DNA of 64,000 nucleotides from Diorhabda sublineata (lineage: Eukaryota > Arthropoda > Insecta > Coleoptera > Chrysomelidae). The stretch lies in contig NC_079477.1 in assembly GCF_026230105.1 (NCBI RefSeq), positions 14,079,001 through 14,143,000 on the forward strand, given 5' to 3'. A program made the translations under genes and the position numbers. Within the stretch, counting starts at the first letter, position 1, and each line of letters starts with the position of its first letter. Below are positions 22,881 to 35,620 of the stretch, piece after piece. The notes under the pieces were generated by a model, which worked only from the letters and a program-made list of their open reading frames with translations, did not search any database and had not been told where the DNA came from.

Positions 22881-23542
22881 CTAATATGATGATATGGCAT
22901 AACATTCTGGAACAACTTGTAAGATTGTGAATAATTTTAAAATATGAAGACTAATGATGACCCATTGAAAACTAATCATAAGATTGAACAGTATTTTGAA
23001 TTTGAGTATATATGCATATATGTATTTTATAAAATTATATGAACGCATTTTTATTTCTCGTTTACGTGATTCTCGATCTCTATTATTTTTTTGTGAACGT
23101 ATTTTTATCCGAATGTAAAAACTGTTCATACTAGAGGAAATCCGAAGGATATCCAACTGTTTCGAAACTAAAAGTTCAGAATAAAATACGAATACAAGAA
23201 CAGAAGCACAAAACACAATCAAATTCCAAGCTAGCCTGCGGCCTTCATAATCCACATGGATTAGTGAACGAAATAAGCGTTGCACGAGAGTTAGAGGCCA
23301 AAAGAGGGGTTCGTTTGAGGGCCACCAGGGTAGTGCAGCACTCCCTACACAAGGGGTTGGATTTGCGGTGTGAGGCAATCAGTCGCCTGACAGAAATGAA
23401 GGATGGAGCTACCAGGTGTTGCATGCATGTTCGTGCATTTGGCGATGTTTTTGTTATATTCGTTTTTGGGCGCGGAGAGGATTTCATCACATATTATCAA
23501 ATTTATTTTCAATTATTTCACGTTCTTTTTTTCTTTAGTTGA
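22881..23542 (-). other. GC-richer block with opposing ORFs, unrecognised
   Basis: A patch at about 23230-23480 is clearly GC-richer than its surroundings and has open frames on both strands. A minus-strand frame at 22881-23378 (165 codons) includes RLFRSLIHVDYEGRRLAWNL then IVFCASVLVFVFYSELLV, which would be one membrane segment. A plus-strand frame at 23264-23542 includes SLHKGLDLRCEAISRLTEMK. Neither matches a family I know, and it is unclear which strand, if either, was coding. It may be an exon fragment or an unidentified repeat. Confidence 0.3.
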
Positions 23543-24036
23543 ATAAAATTTAAAATAATGATGAATCCTCTCCGTAAATCTAAAATAAACTATAATGATT
23601 TAGAATTCTGTTAGGCCACTTTAGCTTCCATTTTCTATCGACTAACCAACCTATTTTTATAAATTCACGCTTTATTGGATTTTGATCAATTTAATTGTAT
23701 AAGTAATGAATAATGTTTTATTAACTGAAAACTTTTAGGCTATGAACAGTAGAGTATGTTCTATAGCGTCTGGGTATCGATTGAAATATATTTTTATTTT
23801 TTATTTTATTATAAAAAATGCAATTATTAGTACGGAAATAGCACATTGTATTAGCACATAGGAATTTAACACTTACACATATAAAAAATCAAGAAATTTT
23901 AAATATGAATAAGAATGCTTTAAAATGGAAATCTAGTGATAATAACTACATTAATTGAAATTAACAAACCCTATCGAATTTCCAGAAGTAGTTGCGTATT
24001 ATAGTAAAAATAAAAAAACGTGTGAAGTAAAATTAA

Positions 24037-25834
24037 CACAAGAAAGATAATCTACTTCTGCGAAGCGTACAGCGCGGGAAAAAATTGTTATTTATTATGA
24101 ATTGTAGTGCATTGGTTGCTTAAGCCAACTCATTTATCATTATTTACAGATACTTATTATTATTTTCAGGATCTTATTATTATTTTTTCGTCATGGCAAA
24201 CCAAAGAGTATTGAATAATAGTCAAATTGAGGATTTTTTCTTGAAAAGGAAGAAGATATGTCATCAGAATGCAATAATGATTGTGAAGACTACCTCTAGA
24301 AGATGAGGTGCAGAATAACTTTGCAGACGAATTGATTGACGAAGTTGTGAATATACCCGACTGCACTACTGAAGAACAATCTGTTTCAAATACCAATTTA
24401 AGTTCATCTGCAGATTCACGTATAATTATTTCTTCTCAACGCATACTTAGAGGTAAAAACAAGCATTGCTGGGCCATAACCAAGGGTAAAAGTTACAGTA
24501 GAACCTCTCGAATGAATGTTGTTCAATCAACTAGAGGACCTACCCGAATGTGCAAAAATCTGTACGACCCCTGGACATGTTTCAACTTATTTATAACAGA
24601 TGAAATAATAAGTAAAATAAAGAAATGGACAAACGTAGAAATTCCTGTAAAGCGAACCGAAGATAGAGAGAGAGGTTGGGAATGAGAATGAGAAGAAGTT
24701 GAAATCCATGCGCTTATAGAGATTTTAGTATTGTCTGCTGCTATAAAAGATAATCACCTTTCAATAGAGAACTCTTTGAATGTTCTTTTTCAGGATCGCT
24801 CAACGTAGCAGTTATGAATCGTCACAGATTCGATTTTTTGATTATATGTATGCGCACGGATGATAAAACGTTACGTCAAATACTCAAAGCTGAAAACCCA
24901 TTTATACCTATCAGAAAAGTTTGGAATATTTTGATAAATCAATGTTTAATCAATTACACACCCGGAGCATATCTTACCATTGAAGAGCTATTGGGATTTC
25001 GGAGCAGATGTTCTTTTAGGATGTACATTCCAAACAAGCCGAAAAATATGAAATAAAAATACTAATGATATGTGACCGCGGTACAAAATATTTGATTAAT
25101 GCCTTGCCTTACATCGGAAAGGCAACTAAAACTAACGGTGTTCCTCAAGATGAATTTTATGTAAAAGAGCTGTCAAAATCTGTGCATGGTCCCAAACGTA
25201 ATATCACATGCGACAACTGGTTTACTTCTGTTCCTTTGGCAAAGTCTTTACTTCAGGAACCTTATAAACTGACGTTGGTTGGAACTATACGTTAAACAAA
25301 AGAAAGATTCCGGAACTTATGAAAAATACTCGATCTCGATCTGTTGGCACTTCAATTCTGTGACAAGTGTATAATATAAACCAAAGCCATCAAAAATGGT
25401 ATATTTGTTGTTGTCTTGCGGTGAGGAAGTTACAATAAATCAAACAACGGAAAATCAGAAATGATAATGGTCTACAATCAGAAGAAGGCGGTTTCGATAC
25501 ATTCGATCAAATTTGTTCATCGATGCCATGCACCATTAAAACGAACAGTTAACCTATGGCTGTGCTTTATGGCATTATAGCTTTTTGTTTAAGAATGAAA
25601 AGCCTCTCATATATATAAAAATTTCACGAAAAAACTGAGTACGAATCTCACTTTACCTCATGTGAGAAAAAGGCTTGAAGCTCCAACTTTGAAGAGAACT
25701 CTCCGAAAAAATATATCGGAATTGTGCGTACTATCCATCCAAAATTCGTAAAATGTTAAAACTGACATGTGTGAAGTGCAAAAACACTGTTTGCGAAGAA
25801 CATAAAAATGACGTTTGTCAAAAGTGCATTTAAT
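24037..25834 (+). mobile_element. piggyBac element (looper type), decayed
   Basis: piggyBac transposases cut and paste at TTAA. A TTAA at 24033-24036 is followed by CACAAGAAAGATAATCTACT, similar to the known piggyBac left end but with its terminal CCCT decayed. The transposase remnant starts near 24193. Readable segments are RGKNKHCWAITKG, QSTRGPTRMCKNLYDPWTCF and NLFITDEIISKIKKWTN in one frame. RHRFDFLIICMR to RSRCSFRMYIPNKP follows at 24814-25050. The frame at 25065-25295 has ICDRGTKYLINALPYIG and YVKELSKSVHGPKRNITCDN-WFTS. GGFDTFDQ lies near 25488-25511. All four catalytic Asp positions (ICD, TCD, and both in FDTFD) are therefore present. The Cys-rich tail CVKCKNTVCEEHKNDVCQKC ends at a stop near 25834. 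At least three frameshifts and several stops make it inactive. No right terminal repeat was found. Confidence 0.92.
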
Positions 25835-25849
25835 GCAACCGTTTGTGAT

Positions 25850-28800
25850 TAAAAAGTATTAAAAATTATTGTTATCATCAATTTAAACCAAATAAGCTAA
25901 ATTTGTTTATGTAATTGTAAAAGATTTCCCGCCTTTGTTTGTATTGTTCAAATAAAACTATATTAGTACTTACTTTAAGTTTTATATCCCTGAATTGGAC
26001 TTAAATAATTATTCAAATACTAATATATATTAGTATTGAAAGTACATGGCGTTTCATTAAATATACTAGTTAAGTTCCATACCCATCTGAGATGTATGAT
26101 TATGTTTTACGTTATTTATAATATAATCTTTCTTGTTAAGAAAAATACAGAACCACACAAAATTTTACTAGTAGAACTACACTCGGAGCAAAAATTTCAA
26201 AAGTCTGTATTAAAAAATCTCTTACTTCCATTCTTTTTGTGATTTTAACATCTCAATGTCATTAGTCTTAGCTTTATAGTATCAATGAATAAAAAATAAA
26301 TGCTTCTGTATTAAGCTCCAGCTCACTATTATTTATATAACTTTTTATAAAAATATAGTTAACTACCATTCTGTTTTTTATCTATATCTCCGTCTTTTTG
26401 TTTTCAATATTCACCTCAATAATATTTTCCATTATTCCATGATAAAAATTGAAAAGTACATTTTTGATCAAAAAACTTATTTTCATTATGGCGTCTATAA
26501 AATTTACGATCTTTCACTCTCAGAACTAATATCCATTATTAATGAAGAACAAATTGACATTTTTCTGGGTGCGTGCTTGTTGCGTATGCGAAGTCATGCA
26601 CATCGTTACCCACTTAAAAGGAAGTAGGGGATGTAGGAAACCTGCGGGATGCCTTATACAGGATTCCATAAGCAATCGTATATTATTTGTTGTAGGGGTA
26701 AACGGGTGATCGCAGAGTGCCATTAATATACATTAAATTCTTATACGTGAGAGAATGTTTGGTGAACGTTTTTTTTATTCAATTTGAAGCGCAAGTTCGC
26801 TACTTTTCGATAACGGATATATTAACATCGTAATTTTCCATAAAAGCGTTTCTTGTGAATATTCGGAAAGACAATTTAATAATTTTCTCATATAACCCAA
26901 CCCTCGCAGAAACAAATACGGACATATTAACAAAATTACTCAGAATATATGATATTGACTACTAAACTTGATCTTCATATATTTTATTTTCTAGTTAAAG
27001 TGGCTATTAATTTTTCTTCTATTTTTCTAGAGCTCTTCATTGCATTTTTTCTCTTATATTCCATTTTCTCTCTGGCTATTAAATAACTATGAAAATAGAA
27101 AAATTTGGGAAAGTTAGGTTCAACTGACACTTAATTTTTTATTTTAGTCTTAACATATTTTTTTATCGAAGAGAAAAAACGATTCTATCGTTAAGTTAAA
27201 CATGGCACTTTCCGCTATATGCATTTAATAATATATTGTCCACTGCACTCTGAAAATTTCCCAATTGAATGAATTAAAACTGAGCTGCTATTGTGGGGTT
27301 ATGAAAGCATTCCCCTTCTATTTCAAAGATGTCATCATAATCTCCCTTTGTCACAAGAATTGCCTAAAATTTTTCCATTTTTTTTAAGACGCTGCGTGCT
27401 TTTATGAAGTGTAAATTTATTATACTATTCACATGTATCATCAAAGTTTCGTTCCCAGTTACTCTTGGATCTAGTAATGAATGTCTTTTGTAGACGTCCA
27501 GAAATATTCTTTTTTGCTCTCCTTTATGGCAATTTTGATATAACGCAAGGTTTTTTGACAATTTTTTCCACTAAAGTGAGCGAAAATATGCTTGGGCGTC
27601 CACTCTTCCAATCATCGTCATTGCTTTATTTCAGGACGAACTTCGCAGACTTTTTCTTTTGCCAACAAAATCTGTATCAGAGTCCACTTCTTACACCTGA
27701 CTACATATTCAACTGTTACCAATATAAAAATAGCCAGAAAACAGCCAGTATGGGAATATTATTGTCTCACTATTCACTCACTCACTACCGATAGAAGGAC
27801 TTTTTGAATAGCCTTCTAATTCATTATAAATATAGAAACTGATTACAAAATTTGCCAATTAATTATTTTTTCGAACCTATTCATGGAAAATGACTGCTCT
27901 TCTCTAACTATCTTTTATGACCATGGACGTTTATCTTGAATATGGTTGTATTTGTGGATACTCATTTTGGTGCAAAATATTAGCGATGTGATGAAATTCT
28001 CAATTTTTATCGCCCCAAACTCTCTTGTTTAGTTTCGGTTCGGTTAAGAAGCTGGAATCAAATTGATTTACTACTTTGTATGTCAAAATTGTTATCCTAT
28101 CTCATGCTCAGATTTATTGGTACCTGTCTTGTGATAACGTGTTGTAGTGATTAACCAATTGATTCGTAAGACACAAAAATTTACTGGTTATCTCTTTTAA
28201 ACCTCAACAACGATTCTTAGCCATAATACTTTAGTAATATTAAATAAGAACTTAGAAGGTATCTTGCATGTGATCTGCCTCACAGATTTCAGTGCCATAG
28301 TGTTGTGTAGTTATCTTTCAATCAAACTATATTTTTTTAAGTGGAAATTTCCACTACAAGGTAACTCAAATATTGCTATTAACCCTTGGCTTATAATAAA
28401 TTTCATAGATTGCAAAAAAAATTAATCAATAATTTGATCACTTTTATTATCAACAACATTTTGCCATTTAGTTTCTCAATGCTCAAAATGCAATTGGCTC
28501 CTGAGTAAAATCTAGTGATGGCATCAACCAAATTTTCAGAATTTTTTCAACTGAGAAAATATTCTACAAGTAGCTATCGGTATAAATGGAGATTCATGAA
28601 CCCCACATCGGGCATAGTGGGTTTGGAAAAGAAAAAATATATGTTAGCTAGTTACAATTTCATTGTTATTATCTCGTTTTCTGGAAAAACAAAATTATAT
28701 TGATATCTTCATCATTAAATTCTATCATCACCTGGGTAAAAATTTACTGTTTAAGATGATACACAATGGCAGTTAAGAACATAGAACTTGGATACATTTA

Positions 28801-30810
28801 GATGAAAATATTTGAAAAATTTTTTAGCTGCAATTCAACAAATCGATGAATACGAATCGATCTATTCGTCTCACCGTGTTTCACAAAATGTGATGAATGG
28901 AGAGTAATTTTTTTATTTATCTTCGATTTGTTCAAGTATTTCATCATAATAATTTCATACTGATATGACCGTGTATTCTAGTGGATACATTAATACGTGA
29001 ATTTACTTGTTCACCCTAAATCAAATGTTTTGGGTGAACGAAGAGAAATATTGTTTACCAGTAAATAATCAATGCAAGCTTTAATTTACAGATGTAGGTG
29101 TATTTCTTTTTCTTTTCTCAGCCGTATGTTCATTTTCGATCTCTGAAGGAGATAACTTGATTATGGAAGCGCGTCACATATTTTAAGTGTTTGTGTAGAG
29201 CAGTAAATAGTACCAGAACTCGCTTGTTTTTTACAACGAACTAATCTCAAATATACCTTTATCTGTTACATACTTATTAGGTATGTCAAATTTTTGTATG
29301 AAATCTCATATACCATTATTCATAAAACAACGGGGATTGGTTTCATGTATAAGTAGTGGAAAAGAATATAAAGTAAGTCAGGTAAAGAAATTTGTGCAAT
29401 CGAACCATTAACAGTGATATCCATTGATTTATGGAAATCCACGTATGATCAACTTGGTTTGTCGTTAGACAATGACTAGCATCAATTGTTCATTTATAAC
29501 ATTTCGGTGTTATATTTCAAAAATTTCACATCATAATTCAGTAGTTGTGATCGAACTTTGTCTATCTGTTTACATATGCATCGACTAATCAAAACTGTAA
29601 TTTTAAATTGAAATTGGATCCTGAATACGTTATCAATACAATCAACACAATCCACCGAACATTTACAGTGTCAATGGCAAAAATTGCTCTCTGCAACTAT
29701 TACAGTGTGTACATATTAAAATTAATCAAAATTTGTTTCTTATTTGTTTTAAATCTAGAATGAATTCGTTTACACATTATCAGCTGATGCTAAAGTCGTC
29801 ACTAATGGAGGTGAACAAAGTAAGATTTCAGTTTATTGGAGAATAACCATGATTATCTTTTAAACAAAAAAAGCGTAAGAGAACTCATTACAAGTATTAG
29901 AGAAAGGAATGAGCAAATGTCCTGTGGAATAGCATCATATTACGTTCGTTAGATAGAAATACAGCTCTATCGATCTGACGTTTTCCATTAACTTGCTTAT
30001 ATCGTTAGGTTGGTAAAATATAAGCGTCAATTTGTACTTCAAACTGAACTCATATGTTGTGTGTAATTATACAGACAACTTATTGACTCTTGATCCCTTG
30101 TAAATTCGTCCTTTGATAATACGGATAATATACTTCTGTGGAAGGCATTGGGGTCAGTTGTAACATAATTCCAAGTTTATTTGGTTGTTTATACTAGATG
30201 CACCCAGAAAGTAAATAACGTTTAGAAATTAAAAAAGAAAAAATTACAAGAAAATTATATTAACTTCAACTAGAAGAGCACTAACATTCAAGTTTTCTGA
30301 TTTTCTACAGACTGTTAAACATGTTTTTATCCAATCACTGAGGCACATATTTCATCTCATCGTTATCAGAGCTTAACTCTTCTTCCTTCTTTCCAAAATG
30401 TGGAAATCCAGTATTATTGCTGTCTACAAATGTTAAAGCTCGCTCCATTCAGTTAATATCATGTCTGCCACTAAACTTTGTGATACACTAGCTTTTTATA
30501 GAGTGTCCAAACAACAAACTATATGTAACTTGTGGGAAAAAGCGAAAGCCCCGTTATTATCAACTCTTAATCGTTGAGAAATGGGCAATGTGTAATGTTA
30601 TCGTTGCATACATGAAAATTTAGGTAAACACTAAGCGCTCTTACTTTCTGAATAGCCATTGTATAAACTACCAATCGAATCAAAGATGTTATAACAAAAT
30701 GAGCAGTTACACTATTTGCGATTCACGTTGCTTTGACTAGAATGTCAGCGATATTCGAGGATTGTCCGACCTCAACCTGAAGATGTCAACACTCATTATA
30801 ATCTAGGAAA
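25850..30810. other. No recognised genes
   Basis: About 5 kb of AT-rich sequence with only short ORFs. A GC-richer patch at 26570-26730 has a minus-strand frame (MALCDHPFTPTTNNIRLLME, then CIRHPAGFLHPLLPFKW) that I do not recognise. A frame at 27360-27800 has no convincing family motif. A near-perfect hairpin with arms GTTCACCCTAAA and TTTTGGGTGAAC lies at 29009-29039. Near 30340-30470 a minus-strand reading FPHFGKKEEELSSDNDEMKY looks acidic and coding-like but is unassigned. Confidence 0.4.
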
Positions 30811-30814
30811 TTTA

Positions 30815-31236
30815 CAGAGTGTTTCTATATTCGACGGACATCGTTCTACCACAGAGAGATCTCAATAAATGATTCACTTTGATATAGCAATACGAACCGT
30901 TACGGGTTCTAGGTGGTGAGATATACGGTGTTCAAAATTTTAAATCAAAATAAAAAAATTGCCATAAATCAAAAAAGTCTTTAAATTTTTTTTAAAATTT
31001 GGTGACCAATATGTTCCTCCAAGTAATATTTGGACATAAACAAACTTTTATCCCCCTATTTTTTACTCAACTGGAGCAAATTCTTCTTTTAAATTTGTTT
31101 TAAATTGCCTAAATATTTTTAGTTTAAAAACTAATAACAACAACAAAATTGACAAAGTTACAGTAGTTCAAACTGTTGAGATTAATTGAGATCTTTCTAT
31201 GGCAGAGCGTTGTCGGTCGAATATAGAAACACCGTG
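30815..31236. mobile_element. Tc1/mariner-type MITE, 422 bp
   Basis: The ends are inverted over about 50 bp. The left end reads GTGTTTCTATATTCGACGG from 30819. The right end, read inward from 31236, has GTGTTTCTATATTCGACCG and continues with AGAAAGATCTCAAT matching AGAGAGATCTCAAT on the left. TA flanks both ends (30813-30814 and 31237-31238), the target duplication of the Tc1/mariner superfamily. The interior has no coding capacity. Confidence 0.9.
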
Positions 31237-31384
31237 TAATTAGATTTTGGCTTAAATAATAGCCATTTTGCCTGCTTAATTTTATTTCTGACATAGGTGT
31301 AAGTACATTGTACTCAATTTTCCTGAGCTGGTATTGAGACTTTATTAATATGATGCAATACATCAATGCAGATGAATGAGTAGC

Positions 31385-32115
31385 TAGACTGTGTACGGAG
31401 ATTCTGCACCATCATTTAAGATCGTTAAATTTCGTTAAAACGTAGTCTTTCAGTTTGACTGAAAAAAAGTGATCGAAGCTGTCAAAAACTGTGACAACGA
31501 TCGTTATTATCAAAAAAGTTCACAAATGGTATTGGAAGACCGTCGGATATCAGCATATATAAGCATATAAAAAGAGCTGATTTTCCAGTTACTAACTGAA
31601 GATTTATATATGCGTAAGCTATCCGCGCGTTGGGTGATGGGTTTGCTCACTTTTGACCAAAGGTGCATTCTACTGAATATTTTCCAGACCCCATCAATAT
31701 CAATGTTCGATTCATAATTTTAGACGAAACCTTGATTGCAAAGCACAAGACGGAAAAGTGATGGCGATCCTTTTTTAAGGATAGTCATGAAATTATGTTC
31801 ATTGACTATATTCAAGAAGGCTTGACGAGGTAAAGGGAGAAATTGCATTGCGACAGCCTTTGAAGAAAAAGAAAGTGCTTTTCCATCAACATAACACTTT
31901 GTTGATTGCCATGGATAAAATTCACGAATTACATTAAAATTTAGTTGAACACTAGATCTGGCCTCAGCGAGATATTCATCTAGGAAGGACTTCCTCGCAT
32001 ACGTAAACGCTTATTTCCAGAATAGATACAAAAAGTATTAAATATTTGAAAAGAGACTATATCAAAATATAAATTGATCATGGACAAAAAGGCTTGGTTT
32101 TCCATAAGGTTGAGT
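31385..32115 (+). mobile_element. Decayed mariner element (third lineage)
   Basis: Plus-strand mariner transposase remnant with its N terminus gone. It begins YGDSAPSFKIVKF near 31395. MVLEDRRISAYIS near 31525 and MRKLSARWVMGLLTFDQRC near 31605-31665 follow (linker after the second HTH). The first catalytic Asp is kept in FIILDETLIAKH near 31718-31752. The second block reads VLFHQHNTLLIAMDKIHELH near 31870-31930, with His in place of Asp. The third block is only recognisable as DLASARY near 31960, its Asp lost. A C-terminal remnant may extend to about 32115. Multiple stops and frameshifts. Confidence 0.85.
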
Positions 32116-33198
32116 TTTTTCCTGTATTAGTAGGTACTTGAGAATTTATCGATGCCACTTTGTGCCGAGGATGATGTTATATTGGTTAATTGTGACAATA
32201 TCATCAAATAAATATTATTTAGGCTCAAACAACTAGTAATCTCTGTAACATTAAATATGAAAAGCCTTTTATAACTACTTAAACAATACTTGTAGAGAAA
32301 AATGATAAATTCTTACTTAACATATATTGCATCCTGTTATTTTCTCTTTATAATATTCAAGTTAAACGTTCAAATACAAGACTACCATCAGGTTGATCAT
32401 CATATTGATGACTTTTAGTTCATTTGTAAACTGAAATGTTGAAATTAAGCTAATATTATCAAATTTTGGAGATAGTGTAAAGTATGAATATCTCAGACAT
32501 GTCTTTAGGCGAATTAATCTAGGTATAATACAGCAATACAGAATTGTTCACCAATCGATTTCAAGAATCGGTTTACAGTATCTGTATATATTTTACAGTA
32601 ATGAGCTCCATTATGAAGCATACGAAGATTAAGAAATAAAACTGAAATCTATTATACCTATGAACCAACCTAACCTTGTATGTATTTCTGTGATCCATTA
32701 TGAGAATATTTCTAATACAACTGTCGTCTGCAAATCCTAGAAAGTGTACAGAAAGCTACGAACAATTTATATTTATTTGTACTTTATTTCACATGTCCCC
32801 GCTGTCCCATATATCTATATTAGACGGTTAAATTGTCTATGGTATGTCGTGTAGCAATCAAACATTAAGTATTCAAAGTGTAACATGCGGAACATAGATC
32901 AGAGACGTCGCACGGAACACGCTACCAGTCTACTCGGTTATTCGGCGACTTCGCTATTTTTCTTCATCAATGTCTAAACTCTCTTCTGCTCTGCGTGATC
33001 TTTTGGAAAACTGTTCTTATTGGTTTCTTTTCCTAAATCCCGAATTACTGAAATATATCTTTCTTTTTTACTATGATAAATTACGAGTTATATATTTGTC
33101 TATTTTAATTTCTTGACTCTTGATGGTTTAAGGATTGTTTTACGTAGTTTAATTCAAAAGCGGATGAATTTAGCTTGCCCTGTTCGTTTATACATCTA

Positions 33199-34020
33199 CG
33201 AGGATAGTCCCCGAAGTACCTGGCATGACCTAAAGATGGCGGTAGTTGCTTGAAAAATAATACTACATTAGAAAGTATATATTCTATATAGCATATGCTT
33301 CAATTTTGAAGCCGCCAGATATTTTAGTATTTGTTTGGCAGCCATCAATAGTGAACGTTTTCAGTGAATTTGTAAACATGGAAAAAATTGGTCATCGTTA
33401 TGTGATACAATACTTTTATTTGAAATGCCCTAGTCCAGCCAATATAAAAGTTGAACTAGATTACACTGTAGGTGAGACTCTGGTCCTTCGTTATCAACTG
33501 CAAAGATGATCGTCTAATGAAAGTCCGCGAGCTAGCAGATATAGTAGGCATTTCCAAAAGTGCGGTACATCGCATATTAACTGAAAATTTAGAAATGAGA
33601 AAGCTGTGTGTAGGATTGGTATCGTGTTTGCTCAAAATGGAACAAAAACAGCGTCTTCAAGATGTCTCCATCAAGTGTTTGGCAACGTTTCACAACAAAC
33701 AAAAGAACAATCAAATAAGTCAAAGACCGCTCCATCTGCAGTCAAGGTCATGGTGTCTGTTTTTTGGGATGCGCGTGGAATAATTATATTTAATCATATT
33801 CGCCACATTTACCCCCTTCTTATTATGTTATGTTTCCATACTTAAAAAACTAGCTTGGTGGTCAACGATTTTTCCACTAAGAGGTGATGTCGGCAGTTAA
33901 GGGCTATTTTGAGGAGCTAGACGATCCTTATTATAAAAAGGGTTTCGAACTTACTGAACACAGCTGGGAAAAATATATAGAGCTAAAATGAGATTACGTT
34001 ATAAAGATAGTTTAAATTTA
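33199..34020 (+). mobile_element. Decayed mariner element (fourth copy)
   Basis: The 5' terminal repeat likely starts CGAGGATAGTCCCCGAAG at 33199, after a TA. The transposase starts near 33378: MEKIGHRYVIQYFYLKCPSP, then ANIKVELD (first HTH). After a frameshift, LMKVRELADIVGISKSAVHR and ILTENLEMRKLC give the second HTH. An internal deletion has removed the first Asp block. PSAVKVMVSVFWDARGIIIF follows near 33735-33795. A second deletion removes the other two Asp blocks. The C-terminal segment EVMSAVKGYFEELDDPYYKK and HSWEKYIELK is readable at about 33880-33990. No 3' repeat was seen. The copy keeps DNA-binding parts but no catalytic residues. Confidence 0.88.
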
Positions 34021-34580
34021 ATGAAGTAGCTTCGTGAATATATTCAGAAATAAGTGAAGTTACTTTTAGAACTGATGTACTATTCTTGTATTTAAATTCG
34101 GATAAATAATATGATTCAATATTATAAACAATAGTTATAGAATAGTGATATCTATTTAGTTTTACGAGGAATTGTTTTGATTAAGTATTTAGCAAAACTT
34201 CCTTGTGAATATTCCTTTTTGTTTATATTTTTTTATTGCAAACTGATCTGTTTTAAGTTTTGTACTAATTCACTCACAAGCTTTTATACTGCAGTTTAAT
34301 AACTCAACAAAATATGTGTATAACAATAACTTTAATTTATGAACGAAAACATATTCCTACACAATTCTTAGGATTAAAAGAAATTATTTCATTGTTTTCT
34401 TGTTATTAATTCTATTTATTAGGTATCCTTTTAAATCATTTGTATGTAATTAATAAAGAAATTGTAAGTTGTAAGTTGAGAATAAGTAATAAATTAATAA
34501 TAGACCCAGACGAGATTGAAGACTGTAAAAGAATAATAATTAACTATTGTCGACTAAAAACTATTTTGCATATTCTCTTA

Positions 34581-34875
34581 TTAATGTGAATCGACTTTTT
34601 TGAAGTATATGCTTATATGATATATAGTATGAGTTATATGAGCCTTCAAACTAACACAAACTTTTTTGGAACGCAGATCTAAATAATACGTAGGAACGTA
34701 ATTTTCAGCTCGTCCAATAAATTCTTCCTCAACCATAGTTTCAGGCTTAATATAGGATGCTGTCCCCGTTCCCGGTTTCTTGTCCCTAACCCCCATACCT
34801 TCAAGACCTACTTAATATTCTTCTAGCGATTTCGCTCGCCATCATTCCTCGACGGAAGTTTTCCGCCTGTGAAAT
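34581..34875 (-). other. Unrecognised minus-strand ORF, possible exon
   Basis: A 71-codon frame reads MGVRDKKPGTGTASYIKPET, then MVEEEFIGRAENYVPTYYLD and LRSKKVCVSLKAHIT. The residue mix (acidic, Gly, Pro, Tyr) is unlike a translated AT-rich intergenic sequence. Upstream on the same strand (34800-34870) the GC content stays raised, with NDGE-type readings broken by a stop. AG dinucleotides near its 5' side and a GTTTGTG near AAAAAA could be splice signals, but this is weak. I cannot assign a function or say whether it is an exon, a pseudogene or a repeat. Confidence 0.3.
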
Positions 34876-35119
34876 TTAGTCCTTATAATATGAATCTCAT
34901 GGTTTTATTATACAATGTGTGCTTTCAAATATTCATTACAATAACACCGCTTCTTCGATCTAGAAATTCATTTGTGGTTATCATGAACAGCAAAAATTGA
35001 TCATACAAAGTTAATTTTTATAATATAAACCAACATCTTCTCATTGAAAATTTATTCTGTGATTTGAGAGTGTGAATAACGGAATAACGGAATCTTAGTT
35101 AATAGTAAAATAAATTGAA

Positions 35120-35620
35120 CTAATTGAAAATGTAGCTAATTGTGCATATTTGGGTACTTCGATTTATAAGCAATGTGATAACTTTGAAAAGAAACGAAAA
35201 AAAGAACGACTTCCATGAGGATGTTAAATATGTTTAAGAGTAGACAAATAGTCAACAAAAAAACTTGAAATCTTATAGATGTGATTATAATAAAAAATTC
35301 TTAGAATCTTCTCCGCCGAAAAAATATCCATCAATATAGTTACAGAAATGCTTCAAAAGCAGTCTATATAGTTGTAGTTGATAAAGAACGCAATTCAGAA
35401 TATTATTTGAGTTACATAATAAAGAAAATATATGTTCTGCTTGAGTTGATGCTTGATGGAAGATTTTCAGCAGAAAAGTACTTGGAGGAGCCGAGTCTCT
35501 CCGCTGAAAACCACCAATATTAGTTCAAATTACAAACATATGAAAAATTCGAGCCAGCTCAACAGTTATATGAATATATTTTTTTGCTAATGTGAGTGCA
35601 AATCAAAATTGTGGCACTGA
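35120..35620 (+). mobile_element. Strongly decayed RTE-like LINE fragment
   Basis: IENVANCAYLGTSIYKQCDN near 35125-35180 matches the block after the YADD box in RTE-type LINEs, where a V-KF-YLG motif recurs. A frameshifted RMLNMFKSRQIVN follows near 35219-35260, and an RASSTV segment near 35553-35575 recalls the ASSTVELFR block near the end of such proteins. All parts are on the plus strand and in the right order, but stops are frequent. The assignment rests on motif order alone. Confidence 0.4.

Noticed and set aside
27360..27800. Possible mariner on the minus strand (DDDWKSGRPS reading)
   Set aside because: No HTH or catalytic block could be placed around it, and the frame is interrupted within a few residues.
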